In this document: one piece after another, positions 1 through 12,259 of the stretch
Layout of the letters: each line of letters opens with the position of its first letter
How positions within the stretch are numbered: the stretch's first letter is position 1
Source: Zelopaecilomyces penicillatus
Lineage: Eukaryota; Ascomycota; Sordariomycetes; Hypocreales; Pseudodiploosporaceae
Reading direction: 5' to 3'
Assembly (NCBI GenBank): GCA_005765155.1
Contig: VCCP01000004.1
Coordinates: 2,790,001 to 2,854,000, forward strand
Length of the DNA stretch: 64,000 bases
The notes under the pieces: generated by a model
The model's input: only the letters and a program-made list of their open reading frames with translations
Told to the model about the DNA's origin: nothing
Databases searched by the model: none
Position numbers and translations under genes: made by a program

Positions 1-407
1 TGACGTCGCCGATGCAGACGTTTCGTTCGTTCATGCGCTCCGTAACGAAGTTCTCGCCAAAACCGCCGGGAACGAACCTGTCGGCTCGGTCTGGGTGTGC
101 CTCCCGCCAACCTGGGTAGTGCGAGGAGCAGTCTGTTCACATGGTGTCACAACGATGTCCCTTTTTAGTTGTGCTGGGGCGGCTTACAGCCAAGGATAGC
201 TTTATCCAGTCCTCCATGGAACGTTGGGTCATGCTCATCTCCTTCAAGGCCAAGCTTAGTAACCCTCATGGAGCCAGTGCGAAGCTCCTTATCGATGCCG
301 CTGAGGATGGTTGACCCTGGCAGCTTCTTCATGTGGGATGTCCGAATCTCGAGGAGGCGGTCCACCTCGAACGGGGCACTGAGGTTAATCGGTGCCATCA
401 CAGCCAT
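1..407 (-). CDS. MOSC-domain protein, 5' part only
   Basis: The start and about 117 residues are visible; the rest lies beyond the left edge. Exon 1 is 407-188, a 55-base intron covers 187-133 (donor GTAAGC, acceptor CAG), and exon 2 runs from 132 to the edge. The protein has the hallmark HGGLDKA after an E-G-D-E-H-D stretch. Across the splice it continues as YCSSHYPGW, then PGGFGENF and CIGD, the order seen in MOSC (molybdenum cofactor sulfurase C-terminal) proteins of the bacterial YiiM type. Such proteins are thought to bind the molybdenum cofactor or handle sulfur. Many fungal members carry a C-terminal ferredoxin or oxidoreductase module, which cannot be seen here. The family call is firm; the substrate is unknown. 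Confidence 0.85.
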
Positions 408-2731
408 CTCGTTATGTATAGAGCAAAATCACTACATTCGGCAGTGGTGATGCGATCGGCAAGTTTTAGATAAAGTTCCAGGTCATGTTACAAATGTGGG
501 ATCGTTGAGAGGTCGGAAGTGTCAGCACGATCCGCACTGTGCTGTAGGCTGTGCCAGGGAAAGTGCCGTGTAGGATTCAAAGATAAGACGGCCAGCTAAA
601 CTGTCGTTAATCGGGAAAAGCACAATGATATTAAATCATGTAGCCCTACATTTTGAATGGGAATATGTCCTTATCACCCACAATCAATACTCAGTAATAA
701 TCACTCCGTTGGCCCTGACTTAGCACCCCCACGATAATGGAAGACAATTTGCACTGGAAAGCTAGCCCGATTTTAAATATTTTAATGATCTATTATAACT
801 TGTAGTCTATAGGTCCCACTTGCTTGCCTAAAGGTTTGGAGTACTTGCTATAGGTAACCGGTGCTATGTTAGGGCTCGTATTCGTGAAAAGTGTAGCAGT
901 TCCTCGTCTTGCTTTTTAGATGTGTTCAACATTACCCTATACTTTATCCGGAAGCTCTAAGAAACTCTGCTCCACACATGGATGTATCAGATCAACCCAC
1001 CTACCACGTAGAGAGGCTCGCGCCTTGACAATCATCGACTTGTGCTTACGAGGCTGATATAGATGGCATGTTCACGAAGTTGCGCCGTGTTGGGGTTTTC
1101 GGGGCAATCGGCAGCGAATCTCGCTGTCTCGCTGTCTCACTGCTTCACAGTCTCACCTAATGTCATGCCAAACTAACGGATGTGCCGTATTGTGTAGCCG
1201 TGTGCGGACCCCCACTCTTTTGGCGGGCGGGGAATTTGTTTGTTGGAGACACATTATTAGTGATAAATAATAATTGCCGCTTTTGACCTTGGAATGCCTC
1301 TCCCGTTTTCCCAGCCTTCTACAACGTTCATTGGTGCACGGATTGATGCAGTCGCCAGGCTGTCCTGTGCCACAGTGTGGCGATTATCACGTCTGCTGGG
1401 GGGGCTCAGCTACGCAGCAGGCAGGGGCTGAATTTGTGTTGGACAAGAGAGAAAAGAAAGGCTGCCTGCCTGGACATTGGGCCAGTGCACTGGGAAGAGG
1501 GAAAAAAAAAACTGGGGTGCTCGTATCCTCGTCAAAGAGGCAAAATTGAGGCTCTTATGTCGAGGTTGTTGGCCCGTGAATCCAGAATGAGGTAATGAAG
1601 ACGGGACAATGCTGAAGGGCCGAGGGAGAAAATCCGAGCAGAGCCTCACAGACTCTAAGACTCGACAAAGTGTCATCCCGGCCACGGACAATTGGCTGAG
1701 CAGGACCCCCTGACTACCACGGGTTCGTTACAGGGCTAATCCCCAGACCCGTCAAGCTAGCTGCGCGCATGACAGTCTTTACCGCTTATTGTTGCGCCAT
1801 TGGGTGACGCGCTTGTTTGGAGACTCTGAAGCCCATGTTCATCATATCTTTGACCCTGCATGTCGGCTTGAGCCGCAACATCGCCCACGCCCAGGTGGGT
1901 TTCCATCGAGCCTTCGAATCAGGCAACACAGTCGGCGCAGCAGCCTTTAGTCGCTTTGTTATTAGTCGCCGCCACCAGTGTCCGAGACCTGGTCTGTGGC
2001 GCGAAGGATAATGTGACTTGCTCCCTCTAGGCTCTTCTAAGCTGCTAGCTCGTGAGGAGTGAATCGCTGCTGTGAACGGGACCAAGATGAGGCTCTGCGT
2101 TGCTCTCTTGCTGGCCGGCGTCCTGGGTCATGACACTTCCTCCCTCACTCTGCGCATTGGGCTTCGTGATTTGTGACCGATTTAGTTAGTCGTGTACACC
2201 TCGCCACGTCTCTCGACTCACATCCCTCGACCACGTTGGAAATGGCGCTCTGCACAGAGACTGAGGCTGCGGGCTAAGTTGTGAATCTGTGTGACTGGCT
2301 GCCTCGCTGTTGGTCTGTTTCCTGTCGTTTCCCCCCTGCGTGTGTCGGCAAGTGCTCAAGGAGTAATAGTGCACAACCCTGAGCCAATCTTGGGATCATG
2401 CAGCACCAGATTAGCCGCGATCTGCCAACAGGAACTGGTACCAAGAGACAAGCTGCGGCTCTTTTGGGATCAATCGACTGTTACATGTACATGTGGACAA
2501 GTGTTGCATGATGCATGTACGAAGTAAGAGCCGTGCTACCTTTCTGTCTCTGAATCCCCAACACATACACACACACACATACACACCCCCTCTGAAGTAT
2601 ATCTCCAGACTCCCCCCAAAATACTTCTCATGCTCCCCCATACATTTCATGTTTCCTTAGTCTACTGCAGCTGACCAAACAATCTAGTCAGTTTGCTTCT
2701 TCGTATCTTATAGCGTGTTTGGCTCAGCACC
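408..2731. other. Intergenic, no supported gene
   Basis: This is the shared upstream region of the MOSC gene (-) and the F-box gene (+). Only short open frames without recognisable domains occur. Positions 640-960 are AT-rich. An imperfect 8-base TCGCTGTC repeat lies around 1119-1140. A CA-rich microsatellite sits at about 2560-2586, roughly 150 bases before the F-box start. Confidence 0.6.
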
Positions 2732-4755
2732 ATGACAGCGTTCAACACAAATGGCATCTTCAGGATGCCAATCGAGGTCATCGGTCTCATTTCCAACCAC
2801 CTCGACCCGGAAGATGTATTCCATCTGAGTTTGACTACGCCTCATTTCCGGTATATTATAAGAGATCAAGGCATCTGTCGACATGCTCTACAGGTCGGTG
2901 TCCTACCGGCTCTCTGGTCTCACTCCCTCATTATGTACTTGGACTGACAGGTCATTCTGGGGAGGAAAAGAATATCCAATTCACAAAAGAATATTTGGAG
3001 GCACGTGCCAATGGGAACTATGCTAGGCAACTCAGGCGACTCGTCAAGCGTAAGGACGCTGTCCGGACTGCCAGGCCCTTCTTAATATCCACATTGACGG
3101 TGACAAATGACTTCATCTATTCCAAAGGAGCTCTCTGTTATACGTTCGAGCGACAAATCCTGCGGGTTATGCTTCTCCAGGACACCGTCTCTCATGAAAC
3201 CGACATCGACATCCCCAGGCTTCTGTGCTCCTCAATACCCGGGTTCAATGGCATGAGGAATTACAGGTTTCGACCCATCTATCACGCAGAAGATATCGTC
3301 TCCTGCCTATATACCAACGTCAAAGCAGGCGGCAACGAGAGCTGGTTGATCGTATGGGATCTTCAAGGCGTTCAATGCCTCCATGCTCATCGTCTCGATT
3401 CCGCAAGGCGAATCTTTGTCCGCAATAACAGAAAATTTCTCTATTTTGGTACGAGGGCAGAGGTTAACACAGAAAAGCGCTGGGTCCTGCGAGGGTTAGA
3501 CCTTGAAGCCGGGACGCTGCTTCCTGAGAGAGTTGTGCTCTGGGACTTCTTCGGGACGGATATTGGATCTACTATTTGCTTTGAGATTTTCGACGGCTAT
3601 CTTTATGGTGCCTCAAGCCAGTGTGCGTTTGAACCAGGAAATAATAAGTGGAATTCGTTTTACTACGCCTTTCGCTTCCTCCTTGAAGACCACTCAACTA
3701 CTCAAGTGCTACCGAGATCTGCCCTGTGGCGGAGGCAAGGAACAGATGGACCTATTGACGATCGCTGGAGCTCCCTCGAGCTTACGAGAGACGAACATTC
3801 TGGCACAGTTGTCTTATATGAGAGCCGAAAGGAGTGGTTGCTTGCTGAATCCAAAAGCCAGCGTACTTGCTACCGAAAGGAAATCCATTTCCCACCACAA
3901 CCACAGCATGATAATGACTTATACGGCGCCTTCAATGCCAGCACATGTTCAGACCCGGCGGATTGGGATAGCGAAGCTCATAAGGAGACAAGGTCTCCGG
4001 ACAGCCTGCACTTTGGGGACGAAGGATTATCCAACAACACCTACACTTTTAATAATTCCCCTGTGCCTTCATACAACACTTCCTGCCGAGCGTTTATGGA
4101 TATGGTAAATGATCCGTCGGCTGCTGATCCGCATACCCGACGCTTGAGGCTCCGAGTCCGACCACGACCGCAACGCACACCAACACCAACACCTGCAGCC
4201 CTGCGCACGAATACAACCAATATAAACAACGGTGACGATGGCATCCGCTTTTGGCCACTGGACCAAGATTCTCAGAGCCCAGAACCAGAGGTGGACCTCC
4301 TCTACCGAATCATGAACCCATATAACCAAGTGGAGGGTGTTGACTGGGCCGCGGACGAGCGATTTCTGATCTATGCCCCCAGGCGCGCCAATAAGGCGGA
4401 TCCCAAGACTGTCATACTCGTCGCTTTTGACCCATGTCTGCATCTGCATGGCTTGCGCAATTTGTACATTGAGGGATCGAGCCCTCCCTGCTGTCAGAAG
4501 AGCGGGGATGGAAGCAATATTTATCTAAGTGGGAAGCCTCAAGGGCAATCGTGCATGCTTGGTTGCGATATTGTACATTCAAGAGACCAATCAGCGGTGG
4601 GTGTCAAGAAAGAAACGCCAGAGGCTAAACGAGGCTTGGTTGAAACGCAACCATGGTCAAGGCAGAGTACAGCCTTATACCAGATTATAAATGGCATGCA
4701 AGATCACCCTTGTGGGGTAGACCTCAGCTACAGGTCCAACATAGCAGTGTGTTGA
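2732..4755 (+). CDS. F-box protein (fungal F-box with beta-propeller-like C-terminus)
   Basis: The F-box lies in the first exon, about residues 10-54 (FRMPIEVIGLISNHL, then LTTPHFRYIIRD). F-box proteins link substrates to Skp1 in SCF ubiquitin ligases. The rest is in another frame and must be joined by a short intron. The best fit is 2894-2964 (CAG|GTCGGT to GGGGAG), giving about 650 residues; 2898-2950 also restores the frame. The second exon opens with KEYLEARANGNYARQLRRL, a common continuation in fungal F-box proteins. It then shows propeller-like blocks (WDLQGVQCLHAHRL, GLDLEAG, FEIFDGYLYGAS). A low-complexity arginine, proline and threonine stretch follows, then a conserved C-terminal block with HGLRNLYI. 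The target is unknown. The start is chosen because it opens the F-box directly. Confidence 0.8.
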
Positions 4756-7038
4756 TTCTGTCAAGCGACGAGATTTTGGTCCGGCAGACGATACAATAGG
4801 GAACGGCTTCGGTAAACTCAAAACTACTGTCAGGGTGATCACATATCGGAGTCGTCATGTTGATTCCCCCTCTCCGTACATGCAGTCCAGCAGATGAGGA
4901 CGGGCAACAACCAGGCAGAACCTTGGGCCATTCATTGCAGCAGAGCCAACAAGGTCCGTTCGGCATGGGCCTGCATCGGATTTTCACGACACAGCAGATG
5001 ATAGACAGGCATGATGAGCTGTCACTGCAGAGAATTCATTCGTTGCCTACCAACCAGACCGAGAAAAGTGGGAGGAGGGCACGGGATAGGGCTTTCAGCA
5101 AGGCTAACCGCAGGCAGCAACCTCCGACCAGCTTCTGGGCCGATGTCTCTCCCATGCGTTCCTCTGCCGAAAGCGTCTTCTTTGCTTATGCCAAATGCAA
5201 TACTGCTATAGTGGGGAGAGGCTCTGCAGTAAAAAAAAACCTTGTAGAGCGGGCGACGCCTTTCGCAGGATTCCTTGTCTCTCCCTCCCATTTGAAAATC
5301 CTCTTGGCTGGCCCCCTCTTCCTCCCCTTCCTCTGGACTACACACGGCTATGCAACAAAAGCGACGACCGTGTTTTTTGTTTGCCAAAGCCGACATACGA
5401 GATCGGAGACGGTATTACGTGCGGGCTTTAACAGTTGGAGAACACTTTGCTGTTTTGGGATACAGGTGTTACTAATGTTTGCCTTGAGCTTCTGCGGTTG
5501 TCCAACTCAGCCTCACTTTTGGTCGCAGCTGGATGTAACCATGTAGAATGCACTGTGTACTGCAAGTGTGCACACCATTTATTAATAATAATCAGCCAGG
5601 ATCAACAGTAGCATTTATAGAGCTACAGACATCATAATTAATTAAATTTTATAAAGATCGTCTTGCTTTGGGTTAAGCGAACATGGGAGGTGCTTTTAGT
5701 TCTTTTTTTGCCATCATTGACTTTGGGCGTTATTTGTCTATGCATTGTATATCCTGTGGCCTCCAAAATGACTGAAATCATCTTTTCCATGGCATGGCAA
5801 ACAAATGTGCAAAATAAAGCTGTTATTTTCGATGAGAACCAACCATAACCAGCTGATATTGTTGTGAGAGGTGAATGAATACCCATGAATCTATCTGACA
5901 CGATCACGCATAAGGCATAAGGTAAAAGACATGTCTCCAAGCCTCCATAACAATCGACCAAGAAGAATTGCGGTTTGCGATAGTATTACACATTGCTTGT
6001 GTCAAATGATGGAGGCGGCTGCTTCGAACCTTGGCAAGCTTGGTTCATTTGTAACCAATTTGGTTTTAAGAACCAAACCCAACCCAAAGTTTATGTTTTC
6101 GCCCATTTCCCAATGAAGTACTTCTAGCTAACATATCACTAGAAGCTTCCTAATTGATTCTGCTGCGATATTATGCATATGAAAACACCTTGGCTAGATC
6201 AAATCCAAGAGCGAAGAACTGTCCCGCCGCCTACTTAGGTAGATTTCGAGACCAAGCACTTGTGCGGCCAACACTAGACTTATACTGTTAGGCTTCCAGT
6301 GACGTCGACGAAGCTATGATGAGCAATCTAGAAGAGCAAAGTTCCTATCAAATCTTGGATATTGATGATCCAAACGGGAACACATGTTATGAATAGAAGT
6401 ACACATAAAACAATGGTGGCCATGACGGGCTTTCTATTTGTATGGAGGCACACTGACGTTTGTTCAACACAATTTTGCTATGTTGCCTACGGCCTTGCAG
6501 CATGTTGCAATTGGGTCAGTTGCACTATACCATTCTCAAGTCCAGCATTTTGTTAAGTTAGAAACAACGAAGTATATATCCGTTGATCATTTCCCCCAAA
6601 CCTCATCCTCTATACTGAGAGGGGCATTGCCTTTTCAACCCATATCAGGCATGGGACAAAAGAAAGCATATTTGGACGATGGCCAAGGAGGGAAAAGTGC
6701 CTACGCAACGCTATATCTATGCCTCTTCTGGATCACTGGCAGGCCATCTTTCTCATAAGGATACCCTAGCTGTGCACTGCAGCTCCTGTTGTTATTTGTA
6801 TAAGACAGACTCTCTCTCTCTCATTCTTGCTCTCAACTTCAAATCCTATTATCGGTTTAACTATAGACATAAAAAGCTGGCCTACTCCTATAAGAAACTC
6901 TAAAGGGGCCGAAAAAGCAGAGGTTATTCATCCTTGCTGCTTTCCGCCAATCCAATCCAACCCAACCAACGCACCAATGCCAGTCATATGCGCCGAAAAG
7001 ATATTTTCCTCTTGGCCACAGCCTTTTCTTTTTTGCGA
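4756..7038. other. Intergenic between convergent genes
   Basis: The F-box gene and rvs167 converge on this tract. It is AT-rich from about 5560 to 6900. The longest open frame (4857-5546, plus strand) has no recognisable domain and I do not accept it. A small inverted repeat TTGGTT-TTAAG-AACCAA occurs near 6060. I see no RNA gene or mobile element that can be supported. Confidence 0.55.
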
Positions 7039-8602
7039 CTAACATAGCTTAACATAGTTTCCTGTTTTGCAAAAAAAGAAAAAGATTAGCCTTCCCATAG
7101 TTTATTTTGACGTAGATTGCTCTGAGTCTGTATATTGAATCAATGTAACAAGATCATAGCTTACCTGGGAACTGCCCCTGCTTCCCGTTTAATTTCCCAG
7201 TCCACCACTCATTTTCGTTCGATGTCCGTTGTAAAATCTCAATGACGTCGCCTGCTCGGAAGCTTAAGTCACCGTCTGCTTGTGCTGCATAATCATATAG
7301 AGCCGTCACCATCTCTGCTGCGGGAGCAGCGCTCAAACGACTGGGCTTGGGCTTTGGTGGGGGCGGCGGCTTTCCCTTGCCCGCTGCAACGAGGGCAAGA
7401 CCTGGTTTTGAGGATGGCGTGTACGGTGGAGGGGCTGCCTGTTCTGGCTCCGTATTCTGCTCTTTTTGATAGGTGGCGAACTTGGACGCCGGCTTTTCTG
7501 CTGTTGAAGGGCCCGCGGTAAGCAAGCCTTGTGGTTTGCTGGCTTCGAGGGTCAAGCGCTGAGGTTTGGGTGGCCGTCGCTGGCCAGTGGTTTTGAACCG
7601 TACGATTGATAATGCCTCTACCCGCTCCTGAATATCCCCACGCTTCTCAATGAAGGCTTCCTCCACATCCCTTGTAAGATCGAAGTATCCAATGTCGCAT
7701 CGCTGCATCCTCTCATGCAGGGTGTAAAAAATGTTCAACTGCATGTAGTAGAATGACTGGAATAAAGGCTGAATAAACTCGGCCTCGAGTTTGAATAGCT
7801 TGGGTAGCTCATCTTTCATCAGGTCATTGAAGTATTCAAAATCCTGTGTGGCCTGTTCCACATCTCCCTCTGCCTTCCACATAGCTTTCTCATCCTTGGC
7901 AGTTCGTTCCTTCTTGTCTTGCAGCTTTTTTAGAGCTTGGCGATGCCGGTCATAGTCGAGCTGTTTGTGGTCGCGCTTCAATATCGTCTTGCGGATGACC
8001 TTGATGACATCTAGCAGCTCGTTCGCCGGCCGGATAACCCTTGTATCAATCATTTCCAGTTCAGGCGAGAGAGTTTCCTGCAGCTCCTTGACTACTGCTT
8101 CGTACTCCTCACAAGCGCGGATACCTTCCGGGTTCCCCTCAGGAATGATTGAGTCTGGGTCAGACACACGACCGGAGATTGGTTTGTAGATCTCGTTCAT
8201 GGCCTTGCTGAATTCGATTTGGTGGGACAGCATGCCGTTGATGGCCTCAAAATACTTTTTGGACTCATCATGGAGCTTTTTGGTCTCGACCTCTAGCTCC
8301 TGAAAGCGGCGCTCGGAGTCAATATAGACGGCGTCCTTGGTGGTGTCGCCAATGTTGAACTTGGACCGGAATTGTTGCGGCGCCTGCGGTTTTGTTGCGC
8401 GTTAGCGCTCGGTCTCATACCACATGTTTGTTTTGCATTCCAGATCAAATGCTTTCTTTTTAAAGGTATTTGAATGTTGTGCTGGAGGGAGCTTGGAGGT
8501 TGACGATGTTCGGAGGGGGTTTTGCAGTTGCGTCAGAGGAGGGGCAGAGGGAGAGACACGGCTTACCCGGACGACGCTCTTGGAAAGGCCTTTGAAACTC
8601 AT
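7039..8602 (-). CDS. rvs167: Amphiphysin-like BAR-SH3 protein Rvs167
   Basis: This membrane-curvature protein acts at actin patches in endocytic vesicle scission; in yeast it works as a BAR heterodimer with Rvs161. Exons are 8602-8567, 8383-7165 and 7061-7039, giving about 425 residues. The start MSFKGLSKSVVR splices directly to APQQFRSKFNIGD. The BAR domain covers about residues 15-230. A proline-rich linker follows (PPPPPKPKPSR), then an SH3 domain from about residue 366 with ALYDYAA, the double tryptophan EWW, and FPGNYV. The last exon is only 23 bases: it supplies GNYVKLC and the stop, completing the SH3 domain, and shows that the apparent stop at 7154 is inside an intron. Introns are 183 and 103 bases. 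Confidence 0.93.
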
Positions 8603-9599
8603 GGCGAAACACAGGCGATTATGCTCGAGCGGTATTGGAGGCAAACGGAAGAATGCACAAGTGTGCGCGCAGTCTCCAGCGACGCAGGTGGCAGCAGTGG
8701 CCTTGGATTGACGAGGTTGTAGACTTGCAGTTCCAGCAGCCAGGTTATGTGGTTGAGTATGGTGGATTGTTCGTCAACGTTGGTGACGACGTGAGCGTGG
8801 CTGTGTGCAGCAGTGTGGCGCATGGATCTGACGGAGGCCGCAAGCATCTGCTGCAGGCTGACGATGGCCGGAGGTGCTGAAGCGCAGCGCATTATAGGCA
8901 CCAATCTCACTATCTGTGCCGGTTCAGAGAGACCTAGAAGATCTCTATTTGGCATTACTACATACAACCTAAATTAGCATTTGGCTTTGCGTCACCGCTA
9001 TAGAGAAGCTTACCTAAACCTTCTTTCTCCATCCTTCAATGAAACAGACATGTGATTATACATTGGAAGTAATGGCGGATAACAAGACATTGCTTTGCGA
9101 CTGTGATATTCCCTCTAATCGACTTGCCACCGTGTGAGGTGAGCAACTGCTAGAGAGGGCAACAAACTTTGTGCTACAAGGCTGGCGTGTCAAAAGACGA
9201 GACCCAGCGACGCACAACAAGCACACACGCACACAGACACACACTCACCCGCAATCCAGATGAACCCGCACGGCAAATGATCGAGGAATGGGGAATTGTG
9301 GTCCCCTCAACGCCCTATTTCGCTTCGGTCAATGGAGATTCGTCGGCATCGGACTTTCGTTGCGTATCTGGTCATGGCTCGTCATGAATTGCCCCCCCCA
9401 GGCCCAATGCCGGACTAATTTGGGCCAATAAGAGTGCGCAAGGGCTCACCTTATCACCGAGTGCCCCGAGCCGATTCCTCTGACAAATTCTCGACTCTGG
9501 CTGGCTGCGAGCATCATCATTAAGTTAATATTGCCTCCGGCGACCCATTTTCTGCCCGCTGGATCCAACGTCGCCCATGCAACTATCACCAACATAGCC
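8603..9599. other. Bidirectional promoter region, rvs167 / nfs1
   Basis: Both neighbours are transcribed away from this tract. A CA-rich simple repeat lies at about 9220-9247. No open frame with a recognisable domain is present. Confidence 0.6.
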
Positions 9600-11369
9600 A
9601 TGACACGCCTCGCCTCATGCGCGCTGAGGTCCGCGAGCCGGTTGGGCTCCAGCTCAGCTGTCTCTGCTCCTGTTTTACGAGGAGGGCTGCGTGCGACCGC
9701 AGCGGCCACCAGATCTGTCAAACGAAGCTATGTGACTGAGTCTAAGATACACAACGCACAGATTGAAACTGCCATCAAACTCGACAAGAAAGATTTCGCC
9801 CATATCCCTCCACAAATGGAGATGTCTTCTGGTTCTGATATCAAAGTCAGTCCGATGGCCGGTAGGTGTGCCCGTGCCCTTGCCATAATGTTTTATCACC
9901 GCCAAAGACACTTTGAAGCTAACGCCTTTTTATAGAAGTACTGAAGCAAGCTGCCGTCATGGAAGAGGGCCAGCGCCCCATCTACCTTGATATGCAGGCC
10001 ACCACGCCCGTCGACCCCCGAGTTCTTGACGCAATGATACCGTACTATGTTGGCGTCTATGGCAACCCTCATTCTCAAACGCACGCCTATGGTTGGGAGA
10101 GCGAAAAGGCTGTCGAGGAGGCCCGTGAGCATGTTGCCAAGCTCATTGGCGCCGACCCCAAAGAAATCATCTTCACCAGCGGTGCCACGGAGAGCAACAA
10201 CATGAGCATCAAGGGTGTTGCTCGCTTTTTTGGTCGCTCCGGCAAGAAGAAGCATATTATCACTACACAAACCGAGCATAAGTGCGTTTTGGACAGCTGC
10301 CGACATCTCCAAGACGAAGGGTTCGAGGTTACCTATTTGGCGGTGGAGAAGGGTGGGCTGATTGATATGAAGGATCTTGAGGCGGCCATTCGACCAGACA
10401 CCGCCTTGGTTAGCATTATGGCAGTCAACAACGAGATTGGTGTCATTCAACCGCTCGAGCAGATTGGCAAGTTATGCCGAGCAAAGAAGGTCTTTTTCCA
10501 CACCGATGCTGCCCAAGCTGTTGGCAAGATCCCTATGGATGTCAACGCCATGAACATTGACCTTATGTCGCTGTCATCTCACAAGATATATGGTCCCATG
10601 GGTGTTGGCGCCTGTTACGTCCGAAGAAGGCCTAGGGTTAGACTTGACCCCATCATTACCGGTGGTGGACAGGAACGAGGTCTGCGAAGTGGCACACTCG
10701 CTCCGCCTTTGGTTGTCGGATTCGGTGAGGCTTGTCGAATTGCCAAAGAAGAAATGGAGGTTAGTACGCTCGATACTGGTCGCTTTTTCCACACTCATCA
10801 TCTCTTTCAAACACCACTTATAAGGGACCCAAAAGCCTGCCCTGTCCGACATGGTACATCTAGTTGCAACGACTATACATATACCTTTGTTTTCTTTGCT
10901 ACTTTTCATGGAAACTTGATGGCTAACAAAACTCCTCCCACAATAGTATGATTCAAAACGTATCAAATTCTTGTCAGACCGGTTACTCAATGGGCTTTTG
11001 TCCATGGAGCACACTACCCAAAATGGCGACGCCAAGTCTTTCTACCCCGGCTGTGTTAACGTGTCATTTGCCTACGTTGAGGGTGAGTCGCTTCTTATGG
11101 CATTGAAGGATATTGCTCTGTCCTCAGGCAGCGCATGTACCTCTGCCTCACTGGAGCCTAGCTACGTGCTGCGGGCGCTCGGAAACAGTGACGAAAGCGC
11201 ACATAGCAGCATTCGGTTTGGCATTGGTCGATTCACAACGGAGATGGAGATTGACTACGTGTTGAAGGCGGTGCAGGAGCGGGTCACGTTTTTGCGAGAA
11301 CTTAGTCCTCTGTGGGAGCTGGTGCAAGAAGGGATTGACCTGAACACTATTCAATGGAGCCAGCACTAA
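9600..11369 (+). CDS. nfs1: Mitochondrial cysteine desulfurase Nfs1
   Basis: This PLP enzyme takes sulfur from cysteine for Fe-S cluster assembly on Isu1, with Isd11, in the mitochondrial matrix; it also feeds tRNA thiolation. Exons are 9600-9861, 9936-10759 and 10947-11369; introns are 74 and 187 bases. The product is 502 residues, close to the yeast enzyme. Residues 1-45 are rich in Ala, Ser and Arg and lack acidic residues, as in a matrix-targeting presequence. PLP-binding features are HTDAAQAVGK and the lysine in SSHKIYGP (K304). The persulfide-carrying cysteine is in SSGSACTSAS (C426). The loop after the lysine reads GPMG where GPKG is usual; I do not know if this matters. CsbD-like follows on the same strand. 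Confidence 0.97.
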
Positions 11370-11774
11370 AAGTATCTTTGGAAGTGACGTTGGACAATGG
11401 GAAAATTACGGACTGGGTATCATACCATGGGACCGGACAGACTGAGACGCCGGATTAGCGCCAGTTATGTTTTTGTAACAGCACTGTATTAACAAGATAC
11501 CTCTTTTTGCAAATAGTACTAGGATGTACAAAGATGAGACAATGACATTTCTCAAGCATTTGATAACCCCCCTCAAATCTCTTCCAAACAATCACACAGG
11601 ACAAGGTATGCACGTCATTCTACTTGAAGACAAGGAGTTGCTGTCTCGCAACTCCATTGCTGTGCAGCTCTCGGTACAACTCACCTCATGCAAGGCTTAA
11701 ACGAGCAAAAACAGCAAGTCCAAGCCCGAAGGTGGGCGTATGACGTCAGAGTCATGCCCCGCTGTGCCACACCT

Positions 11775-11804
11775 GCCTGCCAGGAAGACAGTATCCTGGC
11801 AGGC
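11775..11804. promoter_or_regulatory. Perfect 11-bp inverted repeat in promoter
   Basis: GCCTGCCAGGA at 11775-11785 is mirrored exactly by TCCTGGCAGGC at 11794-11804 with an 8-base spacer. It lies about 240 bases upstream of the TATA box of the CsbD-like gene and 400 bases past the nfs1 stop. It could be a site for a dimeric regulator, or a hairpin in the nfs1 3' region. The function is inferred only. Confidence 0.5.
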
Positions 11805-12040
11805 GAATGACAGAATGACATCAATGGGCGAAGCGCCACGGAAGGTTGGTTGCTGGAAATTTCCATATCCAGGTATTCTTTGGCAGCTGACAATGGCAAT
11901 AGCGCCGATGCAGGTTCATGGCTGCCGTTTAGATCGGGGTCCTGCACGGCGGACCCTGATGCTCTTTCCGTAAGAGCGGGTTGCCCGATACTTGTCTCGA
12001 CACATGGCAGGTAGGAATCGCAGGTTGGCGTCTTCCCAGA

Positions 12041-12047
12041 TATAAAA
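12041..12047 (+). promoter_or_regulatory. TATA box of CsbD-like gene
   Basis: TATAAAA stands 213 bases before the start codon, followed by a CT-rich leader of the kind usual in strongly expressed or inducible fungal genes. This placement suggests stress-inducible transcription. It is a sequence match only. Confidence 0.55.
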
Positions 12048-12259
12048 CCATTCAATTTCTCGTCCTCTTCCACAACTTGGACTTATTCTCATCTCGAACA
12101 CCTTTTCAAACATCCAACCATCTGCTCATTGCAATTCCACAACTTTGCAACCATTTGCTGATTCGTTTTTGTACACACGTTACAACTTGCCCCACCTCAT
12201 CACACTCTTCACTCCATCACAACCATCCCTTCAAGACTTCCAACTCCTCAACAATCACC

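Larger units (their letters stand above)
11370..12259. other. Intergenic, nfs1 to CsbD-like gene
   Basis: This holds the nfs1 3' flank and the promoter and CT-rich leader of the CsbD-like gene. It contains a perfect inverted repeat (11775-11804) and a TATA box (12041-12047), listed separately. No further gene is supported. Confidence 0.65.

Noticed and set aside
2719..2947. Alternative start of the F-box gene at 2719 in the long continuous frame
   Set aside because: That frame gives no F-box; the frame from 2732 encodes the F-box and joins the long frame through a short intron.
4857..5546. 229-codon open frame on the plus strand
   Set aside because: No domain, mixed composition, lies in the region between two convergent genes, and has no splice partners.
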